From contig JAHHHK010000011.1 in assembly GCA_019359395.1 (NCBI GenBank), positions 124,001 through 188,000 on the forward strand: 64,000 bases of DNA, written 5' to 3'. The stretch's first letter is position 1. Each line of letters begins with the position of its first letter. The stretch is from Komarekiella atlantica HA4396-MV6. GTDB taxonomy: Bacteria; Cyanobacteriota; Cyanobacteriia; Cyanobacteriales; Nostocaceae. This document shows positions 26,230-36,950 of the stretch, piece after piece. The notes below the pieces were generated by a model. That model was not told the origin of the DNA and made no database searches. It was given only the letters and a program-made list of their open reading frames with translations. Both the position numbers and the translations under genes were made by a program.

Positions 26230-27501
26230 GTGGTTACTCTAACACTGTTGGAACCGCAACAAAAAACGCCGCTTAAGCAGTGGTGCTTTGAAAATTCCTC
26301 TGTGATTCGGATTGGCCGAGCAGCGGATAATCACGTTGTTTTGACTGATAATTTGGTTTCCCGGCATCATTTAGAACTTAAGCAAGTCAGCTCTATTAGC
26401 AATGGCGTTTCTTGGAAGGTAACTAGTACAGGTACAAATGGGACTTTTCTCAATGGTGTTCTTGTTACTCAAAGTCCGCTACCAGATAATTCTCTCTTGC
26501 AACTGGCACAAGGAGGCCCAATATTACAATTTCAAATCCAAAAGATCACAAAATCAAATACTTGGTCGCGATCGCCAGATATTCAAGGGACAGTGGAAAA
26601 TGCTACTGCAACACTCTCCTCAAAAAATAACCTTTCAAGCACTTGCAAGCACGAGGGAAACTCTGCAAACAATTTGTTTTGTATCCACTGTGGTCAACCC
26701 CTGTCTGTACAACAGACGATTCGCTACTATCAGGTGTTGCGAACCCTGGGACAAGGGGGTATGGGTACTACCTATCTTGCTTGGGATGGAGCAGGTTTAA
26801 TTGCGGGTATGCCCCAACTGCTGGTGTTGAAGCAGATGAATGCTGATATGGTTAGAATTGCCAAGGCTCAAGAATTGTTTGAACGGGAAGCACACACTCT
26901 CAAATCCCTTAACCATCCTGGAATTCCCAAGTATTATGACTTTTTTGTAGAAGACGGAAAAAAATACTTGGCGATGGAGTTAATTCACGGACAAGATTTA
27001 GAAAAACGTGTCTATACGACTGGGCCAGTGACGCCAAACCAAGCGATCGCCTGGATGATTCAAACTTGTGATATCTTAGACTATCTTCATAGCCAAGAAC
27101 CTCCATTAATTCACCGCGATATCAAACCCGCAAACTTAATGGTGCGAAATTTTAATAATCGCATAGTAGTACTGGATTTTGGCGCTGTCAAAGAAATTGG
27201 TACTGCACCTGGAACTCGTATTGGCGCAGAAGGTTACTGCGCTCCCGAACAAGAACGGGGACAGCCTTTGACTCAATCTGATTTATATGCGATTGGGCCT
27301 ACGTTGATTTTTCTGCTGACTGGCGAAAACCCTTTCAAGTATTATCGCCAACGGGGACGAAATTTCAGGTTTGATGTAGCAAAGGTTCCTACTATTAGTT
27401 CCCAATTAAGAGATATTATTGACAGGGTTACAGAACCACTGCCACGCGATCGCTATCAAACTGCAAAGCATTTGGCTGCTGCATTAGCTGCTTGCCAATA
27501 A
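26230..27501 (+). CDS. FHA domain / zinc ribbon / Ser-Thr protein kinase
   Basis: Starts at GTG 26230, giving 423 residues. The FHA domain (about 20-95) has the phosphothreonine-binding core IRIGRAADN and SRHHLEL. A zinc-ribbon-like C139...CIHC (151-154) follows. The kinase domain (about 166-420) has the glycine loop LGQGGMGTTYLAW, catalytic Lys201, HRDIKPAN (Asp297), DFG (316-318) and the activation-segment CAPEQ. All catalytic residues are present and there is no membrane helix. The FHA can dock on phosphorylated partners, including the kinase itself. It is paired with the zinc-ribbon PP2C phosphatase immediately upstream. Confidence 0.93.
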   Translation: MVTLTLLEPQQKTPLKQWCFENSSVIRIGRAADNHVVLTDNLVSRHHLELKQVSSISNGVSWKVTSTGTNGTFLNGVLVTQSPLPDNSLLQLAQGGPILQFQIQKITKSNTWSRSPDIQGTVENATATLSSKNNLSSTCKHEGNSANNLFCIHCGQPLSVQQTIRYYQVLRTLGQGGMGTTYLAWDGAGLIAGMPQLLVLKQMNADMVRIAKAQELFEREAHTLKSLNHPGIPKYYDFFVEDGKKYLAMELIHGQDLEKRVYTTGPVTPNQAIAWMIQTCDILDYLHSQEPPLIHRDIKPANLMVRNFNNRIVVLDFGAVKEIGTAPGTRIGAEGYCAPEQERGQPLTQSDLYAIGPTLIFLLTGENPFKYYRQRGRNFRFDVAKVPTISSQLRDIIDRVTEPLPRDRYQTAKHLAAALAACQ

Positions 27502-27576
27502 AGTAGATATTAGGAAGTAGCGGGAGATGAGGAAGCAAGCGAATTATATGTTCTTCGTCATCCTCATTCCCAATTT

Positions 27577-27795
27577 CTACTCTTCATCCCAAGCTTCTAC
27601 AGCTAGCAATTCGCTGATTGGATCTTGCATACTAAACCCAAAGTCTTGCAGTTCTTGTTTCCAGTGCTGCCACTCATTGCCGTAGAGTAAGGCAATTTTC
27701 CAGATACTATCAGTTTGCTTGATAATATTCGATTCCACGAGTGATTGCACGTTACGCTGCAATTTCACCATTGGGTGAATCACTTGCTGAGTCAT
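27577..27795 (-). CDS. DUF4327 family protein
   Basis: A 72-residue soluble protein with the pattern HPMVKLQRNVQSLVES, DSIWKIALLYGNEW and the acidic end LLAVEAWDEE, which I recognise as the cyanobacteria-restricted DUF4327 family. It is full length. The role is unknown. It is convergent with the kinase gene, 75 bases away. Confidence 0.85.
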   Translation of the reverse strand: MTQQVIHPMVKLQRNVQSLVESNIIKQTDSIWKIALLYGNEWQHWKQELQDFGFSMQDPISELLAVEAWDEE

Positions 27796-28040
27796 AACCT
27801 CGATTGAATTCAGATTTTGTTTAGTAAATACTTAATCAAAACTGCTTTCCGTTTTGCAATTGTTGCCGGCCCGTAGAGTGCTGTATTTTGGTAAAGCTAG
27901 TCTTAACTTTTTAACTATACCATAACAAACTCTAGTAATTTGCTCTTAATTTCGGTTTTGTACGGTAATCACCACCATAAAACTCAAATTTTGCAAAGCA
28001 GTTCTGATGCAATACCTTTCGGTTAAGGGGGAAAGGGAAA

Positions 28041-28076
28041 AGCGCAAAGTCTGAGCGGAGCGCAAAGTCTGAGCGG
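28041..28076. repeat. 18-bp perfect direct repeat, two copies
   Basis: AGCGCAAAGTCTGAGCGG occurs twice head to tail. The GCGCAAAG core recurs in the hairpin at 28094-28143. Confidence 0.9.
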
Positions 28077-28093
28077 AGGTTTCCTCCGATGGT

Positions 28094-28143
28094 CTGTTCA
28101 CTGCCGAGAGGCGCAAAGCCTTGCGCCTCTCGGCAGTGAACAG
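28094..28143. repeat. Perfect 23-bp inverted repeat with AGCC loop
   Basis: The arm 28094-28116 starts CTGTTCACTGCC and ends GGCGCAA. The arm 28121-28143 is its exact complement and only four bases separate them. Such a stem would be very stable in RNA or as a DNA cruciform. Confidence 0.95.
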
Positions 28144-28155
28144 AGGACACAAGGC

Positions 28156-28176
28156 AACCGTTCTTTTAGAACGGTT
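28156..28176. repeat. Perfect 9-bp hairpin (AACCGTTCT/AGAACGGTT)
   Basis: The arms are separated by TTT and lie 12 bases after the larger hairpin. No U-tract follows, so it is probably not a terminator. Confidence 0.85.
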
Positions 28177-28271
28177 GGGCAGTAGACCCGCATAGCGATG
28201 GCTCCGCCAACGCCAAGGCGAACAGAACTTTGTAAGAGAGGCTTCCGACGCTCGTTCGCTCTCAGCGTCGC

Positions 28272-28321
28272 CCCTTCTCTACGAGACGCTACGCGTTCAC
28301 GTAGTGTCTCGTAGAGAAGGG
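28272..28321. repeat. 22-bp inverted repeat with one mismatch
   Basis: The arms 28272-28293 (CCCTTCTCTACGAGACGCTACG) and 28300-28321 pair at 21 of 22 positions around CGTTCA. It is flanked by GCGTCG/CGAAG-type blocks and by two copies of CAGAACTTTGTAAGAGAG (about 28221 and 28398). Confidence 0.9.
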
Positions 28322-29039
28322 CGAAGACTCGCTCTTAGCATAGCCATGCCGCAGGCTTTACGCTGCGCTATCCGTTGGCGCAGCCCGCCGTAGGCATCAG
28401 AACTTTGTAAGAGAGGGAAAGGGAAAGGCTGAAATTTACCCTTTAGCCTTTTGCCAAATCACAAAGGTGATAAGAAGTGCTTATGAGTAAAAGTATTGAG
28501 TTCTTATGGACGCCAAGCCAAAAAATTAGTTATTCAGGAAGTTGCATCAGTAGTACAGGCAAAGACTCATAAACTTATATTTGTTGGAGTCACGATATGT
28601 CTGCTTATTGAAAAATCTATGCAATACGGACTATGACAACTTGTAATTATGTTATGCATGGGGATTTAGACTTCACCCATAATGCAACTTTTATTTTTAT
28701 TAAAGTGTTTTTTAGATTACCGCAAACATCGGAAATTAGACAAACTTAAAGCAAAACTTTATATATTTTTAATACTCTGCCTAGAAAATAAATCTTGTAG
28801 AAAGTACGTAGGAAGGGCTTTGATCAAAGAAAAACTTTTGGTAGGATGAGGGTGATCGCATGACAAAGATATTGGTGCATCATTGCATTACCATAAAGCT
28901 TTCTTATATTCAGAATCAGTTTTTTGAATTTTGTGTAAAAAATTTGCAGCCAAGATGATAGTTTCTGTTGAGCGGGTGGGTATCTTCAGAACGGGAGGCT
29001 AGCTGTTACCTAAGTATTTACCACAGCAGCTATTGAGAC

Positions 29040-29435
29040 ATGCCTAATCCGGGGGAAGAATACCTGATTTCCCGTAAAAAGCAGATTGAGCGGCGAAAAA
29101 AGTTTTTAACAATAGTGTCGATAATATCATTCGTTGGTTCTACGGTGTTTGCAGTAATTCCTGCAATCCAACAAGCTAGTCAAAATCCCAAGTCCGTAAC
29201 TGCGTCTGCTGAGTCAGCATTACAGCAACAGGCGCGCGGTTACGAGCTAGTTTTACAGCGAGAACCAGAAAACCGAACAGCATTGGAGAAACTATCTTTG
29301 CTACGGCTGCAATTGAAAGATCCTAAAGGTGCGATGGAGCTTTTAGAGAAGTTGGTGAAATTGCACCCGAATCGACAAGATTACAAAGTTGTATTAGAGC
29401 AGATTAAGAAGCAAGAAGGTAAGAGCGATCAGTAA
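29040..29435 (+). CDS. Membrane-anchored TPR-like protein
   Basis: A 131-residue protein with a basic N-terminus (KKQIERRKKF), one transmembrane segment (TIVSIISFVGSTVFAVIPAI) and a C-terminal helical region of about two TPR units (RGYELVLQREPENRTALEKL, AMELLEKLVKLHPNRQDYK). TPR domains bind partner proteins, so this is probably a small adaptor on the membrane. It is followed 35 bases later by an FkbM/TPR methyltransferase gene on the same strand, and could share its transcript. Confidence 0.75.
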   Translation: MPNPGEEYLISRKKQIERRKKFLTIVSIISFVGSTVFAVIPAIQQASQNPKSVTASAESALQQQARGYELVLQREPENRTALEKLSLLRLQLKDPKGAMELLEKLVKLHPNRQDYKVVLEQIKKQEGKSDQ

Positions 29436-29470
29436 ACCGAAATTGTTGATAATAATCTAAATTTTATGTT

Positions 29471-30802
29471 ATGGCATTATTTCTATCGAGCTTAAAAAAA
29501 AGTGGTCATTTAGAGCAAATTCATATAACGGTAGCTGTGGTCGGCTCTCGAAAGATAGCAATACAGGATGACTATGGCAGTCAAGGATGGCAAATATTTG
29601 CACCGAATCTTACCATCTATGGCTTTGATGCCGATACAGAGGCTTGTGAAAAGGCTAATGTTGAACTCAAAACTAGACAAATTAATTGGAATGAAAAGCA
29701 TATACCTCTGGCTCTTTGGAAGTGTGAGGGGAAATCTACACTTTATCTAACCCAATACCCTGCCTGTAGTTCATTATATCCACCCAGTGAATACTATATA
29801 CAACACTTTATAGGCAACTCAAAATTAATAGAATTAGCTGATATTCAGGAGATTGAAACAACAACTTTAGATATTTTCTGCCAGTCAGAAAGCATTACTG
29901 AAATAGATTTTATTCAACTTGATATTCAAGGTGCAGAGCTTCCAGCATTAGAAGGAGCAGATTGGATTTTAAAAAGCGGAACTTTAGGAATTGTTAGCGA
30001 AGTTGAATTTACAGAACTGTACACGGGACAGCCTTTATTTAGTGATTTAGATCTTTATCTTAGAATGCGAGGTTTTACTTTATTTGATATAAATAATATG
30101 AATCGTGATATTCGCAAAATGCCCATAATATCATCTAAACACCCAGGAGCATTAATTTGGGCAGATGCTTTTTACTTTCGGGATTTGATTCGAGAAGATT
30201 TAAGTACGAATTTTAAGACACCCGATAAAATTTTTAAACTAGCTTGTATTGCTGATGTTTTGGATTTTTCCGACTACGCTTTAGAACTTTTAACACATCT
30301 GACGTTGCAATATGGCAAAGACGAGAAATATAATTTTGCTGATAACATTATCGAGAGTTTAGCTTACGTTCCTGGATTGGTAAAGCAAGGTGAATTACTG
30401 GCTTCTTTACCTATAATTGAGAAAATTCGAGTGTACAGTACTAGTTATAAGTATAAAAGTTTTTCGAGACAAGAAGACTTGCAAAAGCAAGCATATCAAT
30501 ACTTATTACTGGGAGAATACGATCAAGCACAAAGCATTTATGAAAAAGCAATAGAGTTTGAACCTAACCTCAAGGCTAATTATTGGCACTTAGGATTATT
30601 ACTATTGCTTCAAGATCAGCAAGTAGAAGCACATACAGCTTGGTTTCTTGGAATTGCACAGAGTACACCTGAAGAAATTGATATGTGGACAGCAGAACTT
30701 GTGGAAGTTCTACAAGCAGAAGCAGAGAGGAGAGAAATTATAGGGGATAAGGCATTAGCATTGATAATTCATGACAATATAAACATTATCTCTTCTCAAT
30801 AG
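29471..30802 (+). CDS. FkbM-family methyltransferase with C-terminal TPR module
   Basis: A 443-residue protein. The N-terminal half is an FkbM-type SAM-dependent O-methyltransferase: IDFIQLDIQGAELPALEG carries the acidic motif and GFTLFDINNMNRD closes the domain near residue 220. The SAM-binding start is less canonical than in the neighbour at 30861. The C-terminal part has TPR units; YWHLGLLLLLQDQQVEAHTA and AEAERRE nearly match the N-terminal TPR region of the O-glycosyltransferase at 37818-40034. It probably methylates a sugar on a glycan or glycoprotein. It is in line with the giant glycosyltransferase gene, 58 bases before its ATG. Confidence 0.85.
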   Translation: MALFLSSLKKSGHLEQIHITVAVVGSRKIAIQDDYGSQGWQIFAPNLTIYGFDADTEACEKANVELKTRQINWNEKHIPLALWKCEGKSTLYLTQYPACSSLYPPSEYYIQHFIGNSKLIELADIQEIETTTLDIFCQSESITEIDFIQLDIQGAELPALEGADWILKSGTLGIVSEVEFTELYTGQPLFSDLDLYLRMRGFTLFDINNMNRDIRKMPIISSKHPGALIWADAFYFRDLIREDLSTNFKTPDKIFKLACIADVLDFSDYALELLTHLTLQYGKDEKYNFADNIIESLAYVPGLVKQGELLASLPIIEKIRVYSTSYKYKSFSRQEDLQKQAYQYLLLGEYDQAQSIYEKAIEFEPNLKANYWHLGLLLLLQDQQVEAHTAWFLGIAQSTPEEIDMWTAELVEVLQAEAERREIIGDKALALIIHDNINIISSQ

Positions 30803-30860
30803 CCAAAATTATCTTCACTAGATTAAATTGTTAACACTTATAGGAGCAAGGTTAATAAAA

Positions 30861-33800
30861 ATGACATTTATTTCATATGCACAGAACTTTGAAGATGTTT
30901 TACTTAATAGAGTATTTAAACATAAAACAAAAGGGTTTTATATTGATGTAGGAGCTTTAGATCCATTTTTTGATTCAGTAACCAAAGCTTTTTATGATAT
31001 TGGATGGTCAGGAATAAATATAGAACCAATAAAAGAATGCCATAGCTTATTTGAGCAAGAGCGTCAGAGAGATATTAATCTGAATGTTGCATTAAGTAGT
31101 TCAGAAGGAAACCTAGAGTTTTTTCAAGTATTAGGACAACCTGGCAACTCTACTTTAAATAAAGAATTAGCTTATAAAATTGCTAAAGAGAAAGGTTTAG
31201 ATGTTTATAAATATCCCGTTCCTATTATAACTTTAGCGGAGGTATGTAAAAAATATGTCAATCAAAAAATTGATTTTCTAAAGATTGATGTTGAAGGAGT
31301 AGAAGAACAAGTTATTTTAGGCGGTAATTGGGAGATATTTAGACCAACAATACTAGTAATAGAAGCTACTTTACCAGATACGAACATTCGCTGTGAAAAT
31401 AATATTCCTATTTTTTTAATGGGAAAAGGTTATCAAAAAGTTTTTTTTGATGGAATTAATGATTATTATATATCTGAAGAGTCAGGCGATTTAGTAAAAT
31501 ATTTCGATTTTCCTGTTAACACTTTAGATGATTACATTGATAATAGATTGATTAAAAGACAAAGAGTAGAGCGGAGAATACAAGTAGGTAATCAAGATAA
31601 TGTAGATATACAATTAAGAAGATTAATTACGTCTAATACTAAAAAAATAACAACAATATATGATTCCTTAGACAAACAAGATTCTTTATCAGTTATAAAT
31701 AACAAAGTGCAAACAAAAATAGCGTTAGATATCGCTGTACTAGGTTTATCAACTCTATTTGAAACTGCAAAAACAGGAGTTTTTAGAGTAACAGAACATC
31801 TTTTAAAAGGACTAATAAAATATCCTCAGTATCAGATTTATTTATGTACAAGTATTCCTGGTTTATTTAATGCTTGTCAAGTTTATATAAATCAAAATTT
31901 TAAAGATGTAAATCTTACTTTATTTCATTTATCAGAATTAAAATATCAAAACATTGATATTTATCAATCTACACACTATCCACTGCCAAATAATATTTAC
32001 TGGACTACAAGAATTGCTATAGTTTGTGATTTAATCCCTATTCTTTTTCCAAAGTATTTTATTGATAATTCTCAGCATCAGGTTATAGAAGCTATAAATA
32101 AAATAGATAAGAATGATTTTATATGCTGTATTTCCGAATCAACAAAACAAGATATTTGCAAATATAAACCAAATCTTGATGAAAAGCAGGTATTTGTTAC
32201 ATATTTAGCTGCCGATCAAGAAAAATTTTATCCTTGCGATGAGCGGGGATTAATTATCAAAACAAAACAAAAATATAAAATCCCAGACCAACCTTATCTA
32301 TTAAGTTTATCAACTCTAGAGCCAAGAAAAAATATAGCTCATGTTATCCGTTGTTTTTTGACATTAATTAAAAAACAGCATATTGATGATCTTAATCTAG
32401 TCTTGATAGGTACAAAAGGATGGCAATATGAAGAGATTTTTGCTGAAATATATAGATATAAAGAATTAGAAAACAGAATTATTATTACTGGTTATCTTCC
32501 CGATGAAGATTTAGCTCCTCTGTATTCAGGGGCATTAGCATTCATATATGTATCTTTATATGAAGGTTTTGGTTTACCACCATTAGAAGCCATGCAATGT
32601 GGAATTCCAGTAATAACCTCTAACACTTCTTCCTTGCCTGAAGTGGTTGAAGATTCTGGAATTATGCTTGACCCTCATGATACTATAGGGCTTTGTGATG
32701 CCATATTTAAGCTGTATTGTGAACCAGAGTATCGAGAAAATTTAGCTAAAAAATCTGTCCAACAGGCTCAAAAATTTAGTTGGGATAAATATGTTCAAGA
32801 CACTATCAAAATTTACGAGTTAGCTAAAGAAAAAGCGAAAACTTTACCCTCTCGTAATATTTTAATTGATGAGGTGTTTTTTCAACTCAACCAAACTGGG
32901 ATTGCTCGTATCTGGACATCCTTACTAGAAGAATGGGTAAATAGTGGCTTTGCTAATCATATTATTGTGCTTGATCGCGCTGGAACTGCTCCTCAAATTC
33001 CTGGTATTAGGTATCGCACTGTACCGTATTATGACTACAACAACACTAATGCTGACCGGGAAATGCTACAGCAAGTGTGCGATGAAGAGGGTGCAGAGGT
33101 ATTTATCTCCTCTTACTACACAACACCGACTACAACACCTTCTATTTTCATAGCTTATGACATGATTCCAGAAGTCATGGGATGGGATCTTAAAAGTCCT
33201 ATGTGGCGAGAAAAACATCAGGCTATCCAAAACGCATCTCAATACATAACAATTTCAGAACATACGGCGCATGACTTGGTAAACTGTTTTCCTGAAATAA
33301 GCAGAGAGTCTATAACTGTAGCTCATTGTGGAGTTGCAAGCGCTTTTTCACCAGCAAACCTTGAAGAAATTAGCAGTTTTAAAACTAAGTATGGTATTAC
33401 AAAACCCTACTTTATTTTAGTAGGTATTGACAATAATTATAAAAATAGTATTTTGTTCTTTCAGGCTTTTTCTAAACTTGCTAGTAGCTCTGGTTTTGAT
33501 ATTGTTTGTACAGGAAATAGAGCCACATTAGCGCCTGAATTTAGAGCCTATACATTAGGCAGCATTGTTCATGTTCTTCAACTTAACGATGATGAGTTAG
33601 TCACTGCTTATTCTGGTGCGATAGCACTGGCTTATCCTTCCAAATATGAAGGTTTTGGTTTGCCTATAGTAGAGGCAATGGCTTGTGGTTGTCCTGTAAT
33701 CACTTGTCCTAATGCTTCAATACCAGAAGTAGCGGGAGAAGCAGCAATTTATGTGAATGATGATGATGTCGATGCACTAGCAAATGCACTTTTTGAGGTG

Positions 33801-36572
33801 CAAAAGCCTGGCGTTCGCAACTCACTAATTACCGCCGGTTTGGCACAAGCTAAAAAGTTTTCTTGGTCAACAATGGCCAGTACTGTAAGTGCTGCTCTAA
33901 TTAATGCTACTATTTCACATTTAAATCTTAAGGATATTAATTTAATTATTTTTCCCGATTGGTCACAACCAGAAGAATTAATCAGTTTTGATTTAGAAAG
34001 AGTAATTAAAACATTAGCAGATTATTCAGACAGTCAAAAAACTACACTACTTATCGATACAAGTGGTATTGCTAACGAGGAAGCTGCAATCTTCTTATCT
34101 GGTGTGGCTATGAATTTGCTATTGCAAGAAGATATAGATATTAATGAAGGATTAGAAATTTCTTTGGTAGGCAATTTAGCTGATATTCAATGGACAGCTT
34201 TGCTATCTCGTATCACTGCAAGAATTATTTTGGAATACGAAAATAAACAGGCAGTGATAAATTGGCAACAAATGCTTGAACAAGCAAATAACTTAAATTT
34301 GTTAATAGAACAATATGAAATTAATACATTAACAAAAAAATATAGCTTAATTAATAATTTACATAGTTTATTAGCAAAATATCAGCAGAAAAATTCAGAT
34401 ATATCTGTATTAAAAGAATTACGTTTATTGAGAAAACAGATTGCTGAATCGTGGCTAGATAAAGAAGAAAATCTACTTGATAAACTATACTTTTCAAAAT
34501 TTGGTGAGGTTCATAAAGCATTACTAAATAGTGATATTCAAAATGAATCAATAATAGAGGCAGAACAGAGTTTTATCACTGACATATTAGCAAGAGTTTC
34601 TAAGGGACTTAATAAACAAAACGCCATTCAGTATCTCCTGGTAGGAATGCTATACTGCCATCCTCACCAGTTCCCCTTAGTGCATGACCTGACTCAAATC
34701 CCTAGTTGGTTACTCAATGACTATCTCAAATTTACTTTCAAACCTCCCCTTTATTTTAAGGAGATAGGAGAAGTGGATAATTATTATCAATATATTGAGA
34801 ATTTTATTAATTATCTTCATATAAATATTGTCAGTCATTCTGAGTCTAAATTTTGGCAAGATATTGCTGCCTATTTTACACACACAGCAAATTTTATTCC
34901 TTTATATTTTAATAAAGCAAATCTAAAAAATATCTACACAAAACGTGCAGATATCATAAAAGCATACTTACAAGAACTTAATAACAGTATTGAATACGAG
35001 TTCCCAACCCGCTTGGATGAACGAACAAAAATTAGAGTAGGTATTCTTGCTAGCCATTTTGAACCACAGACAGAAACCTTTGCTGCTTTGTCTGTATATA
35101 AACATTTAAATAGAGATATATTTGAGGTAATTCTCTTTACATTAAATGTAAGTAATCATCGTTTAGAAAGATATTGTACGGGTCATGCAGATGCTCTTAT
35201 TAAACTTCCAACAAACTTAGAAAATCAAGTACAAGCTATTCGGGAAGCCGATTTAGATATCCTGTTTATTTCAACCAATGTTACCGCAGTTACCCATCAA
35301 ATTACCTTGCTTGCCTTGTATCGGCTAGCCCGAATACAGATGGTTGATGCTAATTCTCCTGTAACAACTGGTATGCCTCATGTAGATTACTATATTTCAA
35401 GTAAACTTTCTGAAACTGAAGAGAATGCTCAACAACATTATACGGAAAAGCTAATTACGTTAGACAATCCTCCCCAGTGTTTTGATTTTGCAACCGAAGA
35501 GAAAATACTAGCGACAACTGCTATTAGCCGAAAAAGTCTTGGGATTGAAAAATCTGCTATAGTTTACGTTTCAGGAGCTAATTATTACAAAATAATTCCA
35601 GAACAAGAAGTAACTTGGGCAAAGATAATTGCTAGCGTACCTAATTCTGTACTATTACTTTATCCGTTTAATCCAAATTGGTCATCTTCCTATCCTTGTA
35701 TTGCTTTTCGTAAGCGCATAATCACTACTTTTGCTAAATATGGTCTTAGCGAGGATAGATTGATAATTCTTGACCCAGCACCAAACCGTGCTGATGTTAA
35801 AGAACGTTTGAAAGTTTGTGATATTTACTTAGATTCTTATCCTTACTCTGGTATGACTTCGCTCATAGACCCGTTGGAAGTAGGTTTACCAACGGTGGTC
35901 ATGGAAACAGAATCCTCTCGTTCTCGAAAGGGAGCATCACTTTTACGAGAACTCCAAATATTTGATTTAATTACAAACAGTGAAGAAGCTTATATTCAGT
36001 TAGCTGTTGCTCTCGGAATTAACTTTGAATTGCGTCAGCAAAAAGCAGAGCAACTCAAGCAAAAAATGCACCAAAATCCAATTTTTCTTGATAGTCGTTC
36101 TCACTCTGCTCAAATGGGAGAACTCTTCCAAGAATTATTCTATAAACATCAGGCGATCGCTCTCAAAGAGCAACTCAATTTAAAAGATATTAACCTAATT
36201 ATTTTTCCAGACTGGTTACAGCCAGAAGACCTACTATATCAAGATTTAGCAAACGTTATTTCTACTCTCACTAACCACTCAGATAAAAGTCGCTTAACTC
36301 TCCTAATAGATACTCACAACGTTTCTGAGGAAGAAGCTGATATGCTTCTATCATCTTTAACCATGAATTTGCTCATGGAGGGTGATGTAGATATAACCGA
36401 GGGGCCAGAAATTTCTCTGCTAGGTAAGATGGGTGATATGCAATGGAAAACCCTTTTATCTCAAATTCATACTCGAATTGCTTTAAGAATAGACAATCAA
36501 CAGGCGATCGCACAAGTAAAAGCAGAAACTCTTCCATCTTTTGATGTAGATAGCTTCATCGCATCAAAATAA
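30861..36572 (+). CDS. Giant fusion: FkbM methyltransferase, two GT4 glycosyltransferases, OGT-like domain, duplicated unknown module
   Basis: ATG 30861 gives the usual FkbM N-terminus [15 protein letters not shown]; an upstream TTG (30828) is less likely. The protein is 1,903 residues. Residues 1-220 are an FkbM methyltransferase ([24 protein letters not shown]). Residues about 282-656 are a GT4 glycosyltransferase ([24 protein letters not shown]). Residues about 664-1016 are a second GT4 ([14 protein letters not shown]). A module of about 110 residues beginning [14 protein letters not shown] occurs at about 1021-1133 and again at 1771-1883. Residues about 1389-1760 resemble an OGT/SPINDLY catalytic domain. 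The gene is AT-rich. It probably builds and methylates a short glycan, perhaps on protein. Confidence 0.9.
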   Translation: MTFISYAQNFEDVLLNRVFKHKTKGFYIDVGALDPFFDSVTKAFYDIGWSGINIEPIKECHSLFEQERQRDINLNVALSSSEGNLEFFQVLGQPGNSTLNKELAYKIAKEKGLDVYKYPVPIITLAEVCKKYVNQKIDFLKIDVEGVEEQVILGGNWEIFRPTILVIEATLPDTNIRCENNIPIFLMGKGYQKVFFDGINDYYISEESGDLVKYFDFPVNTLDDYIDNRLIKRQRVERRIQVGNQDNVDIQLRRLITSNTKKITTIYDSLDKQDSLSVINNKVQTKIALDIAVLGLSTLFETAKTGVFRVTEHLLKGLIKYPQYQIYLCTSIPGLFNACQVYINQNFKDVNLTLFHLSELKYQNIDIYQSTHYPLPNNIYWTTRIAIVCDLIPILFPKYFIDNSQHQVIEAINKIDKNDFICCISESTKQDICKYKPNLDEKQVFVTYLAADQEKFYPCDERGLIIKTKQKYKIPDQPYLLSLSTLEPRKNIAHVIRCFLTLIKKQHIDDLNLVLIGTKGWQYEEIFAEIYRYKELENRIIITGYLPDEDLAPLYSGALAFIYVSLYEGFGLPPLEAMQCGIPVITSNTSSLPEVVEDSGIMLDPHDTIGLCDAIFKLYCEPEYRENLAKKSVQQAQKFSWDKYVQDTIKIYELAKEKAKTLPSRNILIDEVFFQLNQTGIARIWTSLLEEWVNSGFANHIIVLDRAGTAPQIPGIRYRTVPYYDYNNTNADREMLQQVCDEEGAEVFISSYYTTPTTTPSIFIAYDMIPEVMGWDLKSPMWREKHQAIQNASQYITISEHTAHDLVNCFPEISRESITVAHCGVASAFSPANLEEISSFKTKYGITKPYFILVGIDNNYKNSILFFQAFSKLASSSGFDIVCTGNRATLAPEFRAYTLGSIVHVLQLNDDELVTAYSGAIALAYPSKYEGFGLPIVEAMACGCPVITCPNASIPEVAGEAAIYVNDDDVDALANALFEVQKPGVRNSLITAGLAQAKKFSWSTMASTVSAALINATISHLNLKDINLIIFPDWSQPEELISFDLERVIKTLADYSDSQKTTLLIDTSGIANEEAAIFLSGVAMNLLLQEDIDINEGLEISLVGNLADIQWTALLSRITARIILEYENKQAVINWQQMLEQANNLNLLIEQYEINTLTKKYSLINNLHSLLAKYQQKNSDISVLKELRLLRKQIAESWLDKEENLLDKLYFSKFGEVHKALLNSDIQNESIIEAEQSFITDILARVSKGLNKQNAIQYLLVGMLYCHPHQFPLVHDLTQIPSWLLNDYLKFTFKPPLYFKEIGEVDNYYQYIENFINYLHINIVSHSESKFWQDIAAYFTHTANFIPLYFNKANLKNIYTKRADIIKAYLQELNNSIEYEFPTRLDERTKIRVGILASHFEPQTETFAALSVYKHLNRDIFEVILFTLNVSNHRLERYCTGHADALIKLPTNLENQVQAIREADLDILFISTNVTAVTHQITLLALYRLARIQMVDANSPVTTGMPHVDYYISSKLSETEENAQQHYTEKLITLDNPPQCFDFATEEKILATTAISRKSLGIEKSAIVYVSGANYYKIIPEQEVTWAKIIASVPNSVLLLYPFNPNWSSSYPCIAFRKRIITTFAKYGLSEDRLIILDPAPNRADVKERLKVCDIYLDSYPYSGMTSLIDPLEVGLPTVVMETESSRSRKGASLLRELQIFDLITNSEEAYIQLAVALGINFELRQQKAEQLKQKMHQNPIFLDSRSHSAQMGELFQELFYKHQAIALKEQLNLKDINLIIFPDWLQPEDLLYQDLANVISTLTNHSDKSRLTLLIDTHNVSEEEADMLLSSLTMNLLMEGDVDITEGPEISLLGKMGDMQWKTLLSQIHTRIALRIDNQQAIAQVKAETLPSFDVDSFIASK

Positions 36573-36614
36573 GCCTTTATCAATAAATTCTAAAGATGCT
36601 TTTCAAGAAATACC

Positions 36615-36950
36615 CTAACCCACTGCATATTCTGTAAACTTTCTCATGAAAGGAGACTGAAATCCTAATACAATATCCTCTTTAGGAACTCCCATCGTAA
36701 CCAAATTAGCTGCAATATCATCTTCTGTACCATTCCACTGAAGCCAAATTTTTCCACCCTTAATATCAATGTGGAGGATGCAACTATGTACCCAATCTTG
36801 ACCCTCCCAGCCGACATGGACTACTTGGTAATGATCACGTTCTATATCAAAAATATTCTCAACGTCTATATTACCGTCAGCGGGTTTTTGCTCACTATAC
36901 TCCTGTAATATCTGTTGTACAATCTGGCGATACTGGGCTAGTTTGTCCAT
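36615..36950 (-). CDS. xisI: XisI-like protein (fdxN element excision controlling factor family)
   Basis: A 111-residue protein with the XisI pattern: MDKLAQYRQIVQQILQEYS at the start, DHYQVVHVGWEG in the middle and a C-terminal GVPKEDIVLGFQSPFMRKFTE. In Anabaena XisI and XisH are needed for excision of the fdxN element in heterocysts, but most copies across Nostocales are not near that element. Its start overlaps the end of xisH by 13 bases, so translation is coupled. No recombinase gene xisF is in this window. Confidence 0.93.
   Translation of the reverse strand: MDKLAQYRQIVQQILQEYSEQKPADGNIDVENIFDIERDHYQVVHVGWEGQDWVHSCILHIDIKGGKIWLQWNGTEDDIAANLVTMGVPKEDIVLGFQSPFMRKFTEYAVG

Larger units (their letters stand above)
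27796..29039. other. 1.2-kb non-coding region, repeat cluster on its left half
   Basis: Positions 28021-28420 are GC-rich and full of perfect hairpins and direct repeats, annotated separately. 28421-29039 is AT-rich and shows no gene or known RNA. Two overlapping minus-strand frames at 27932-28152 arise from the repeats and are not supported as genes. Confidence 0.6.

Noticed and set aside
27932-28152. Two minus-strand frames of about 70 codons
   Set aside because: Both derive from the direct repeat and hairpin cluster.
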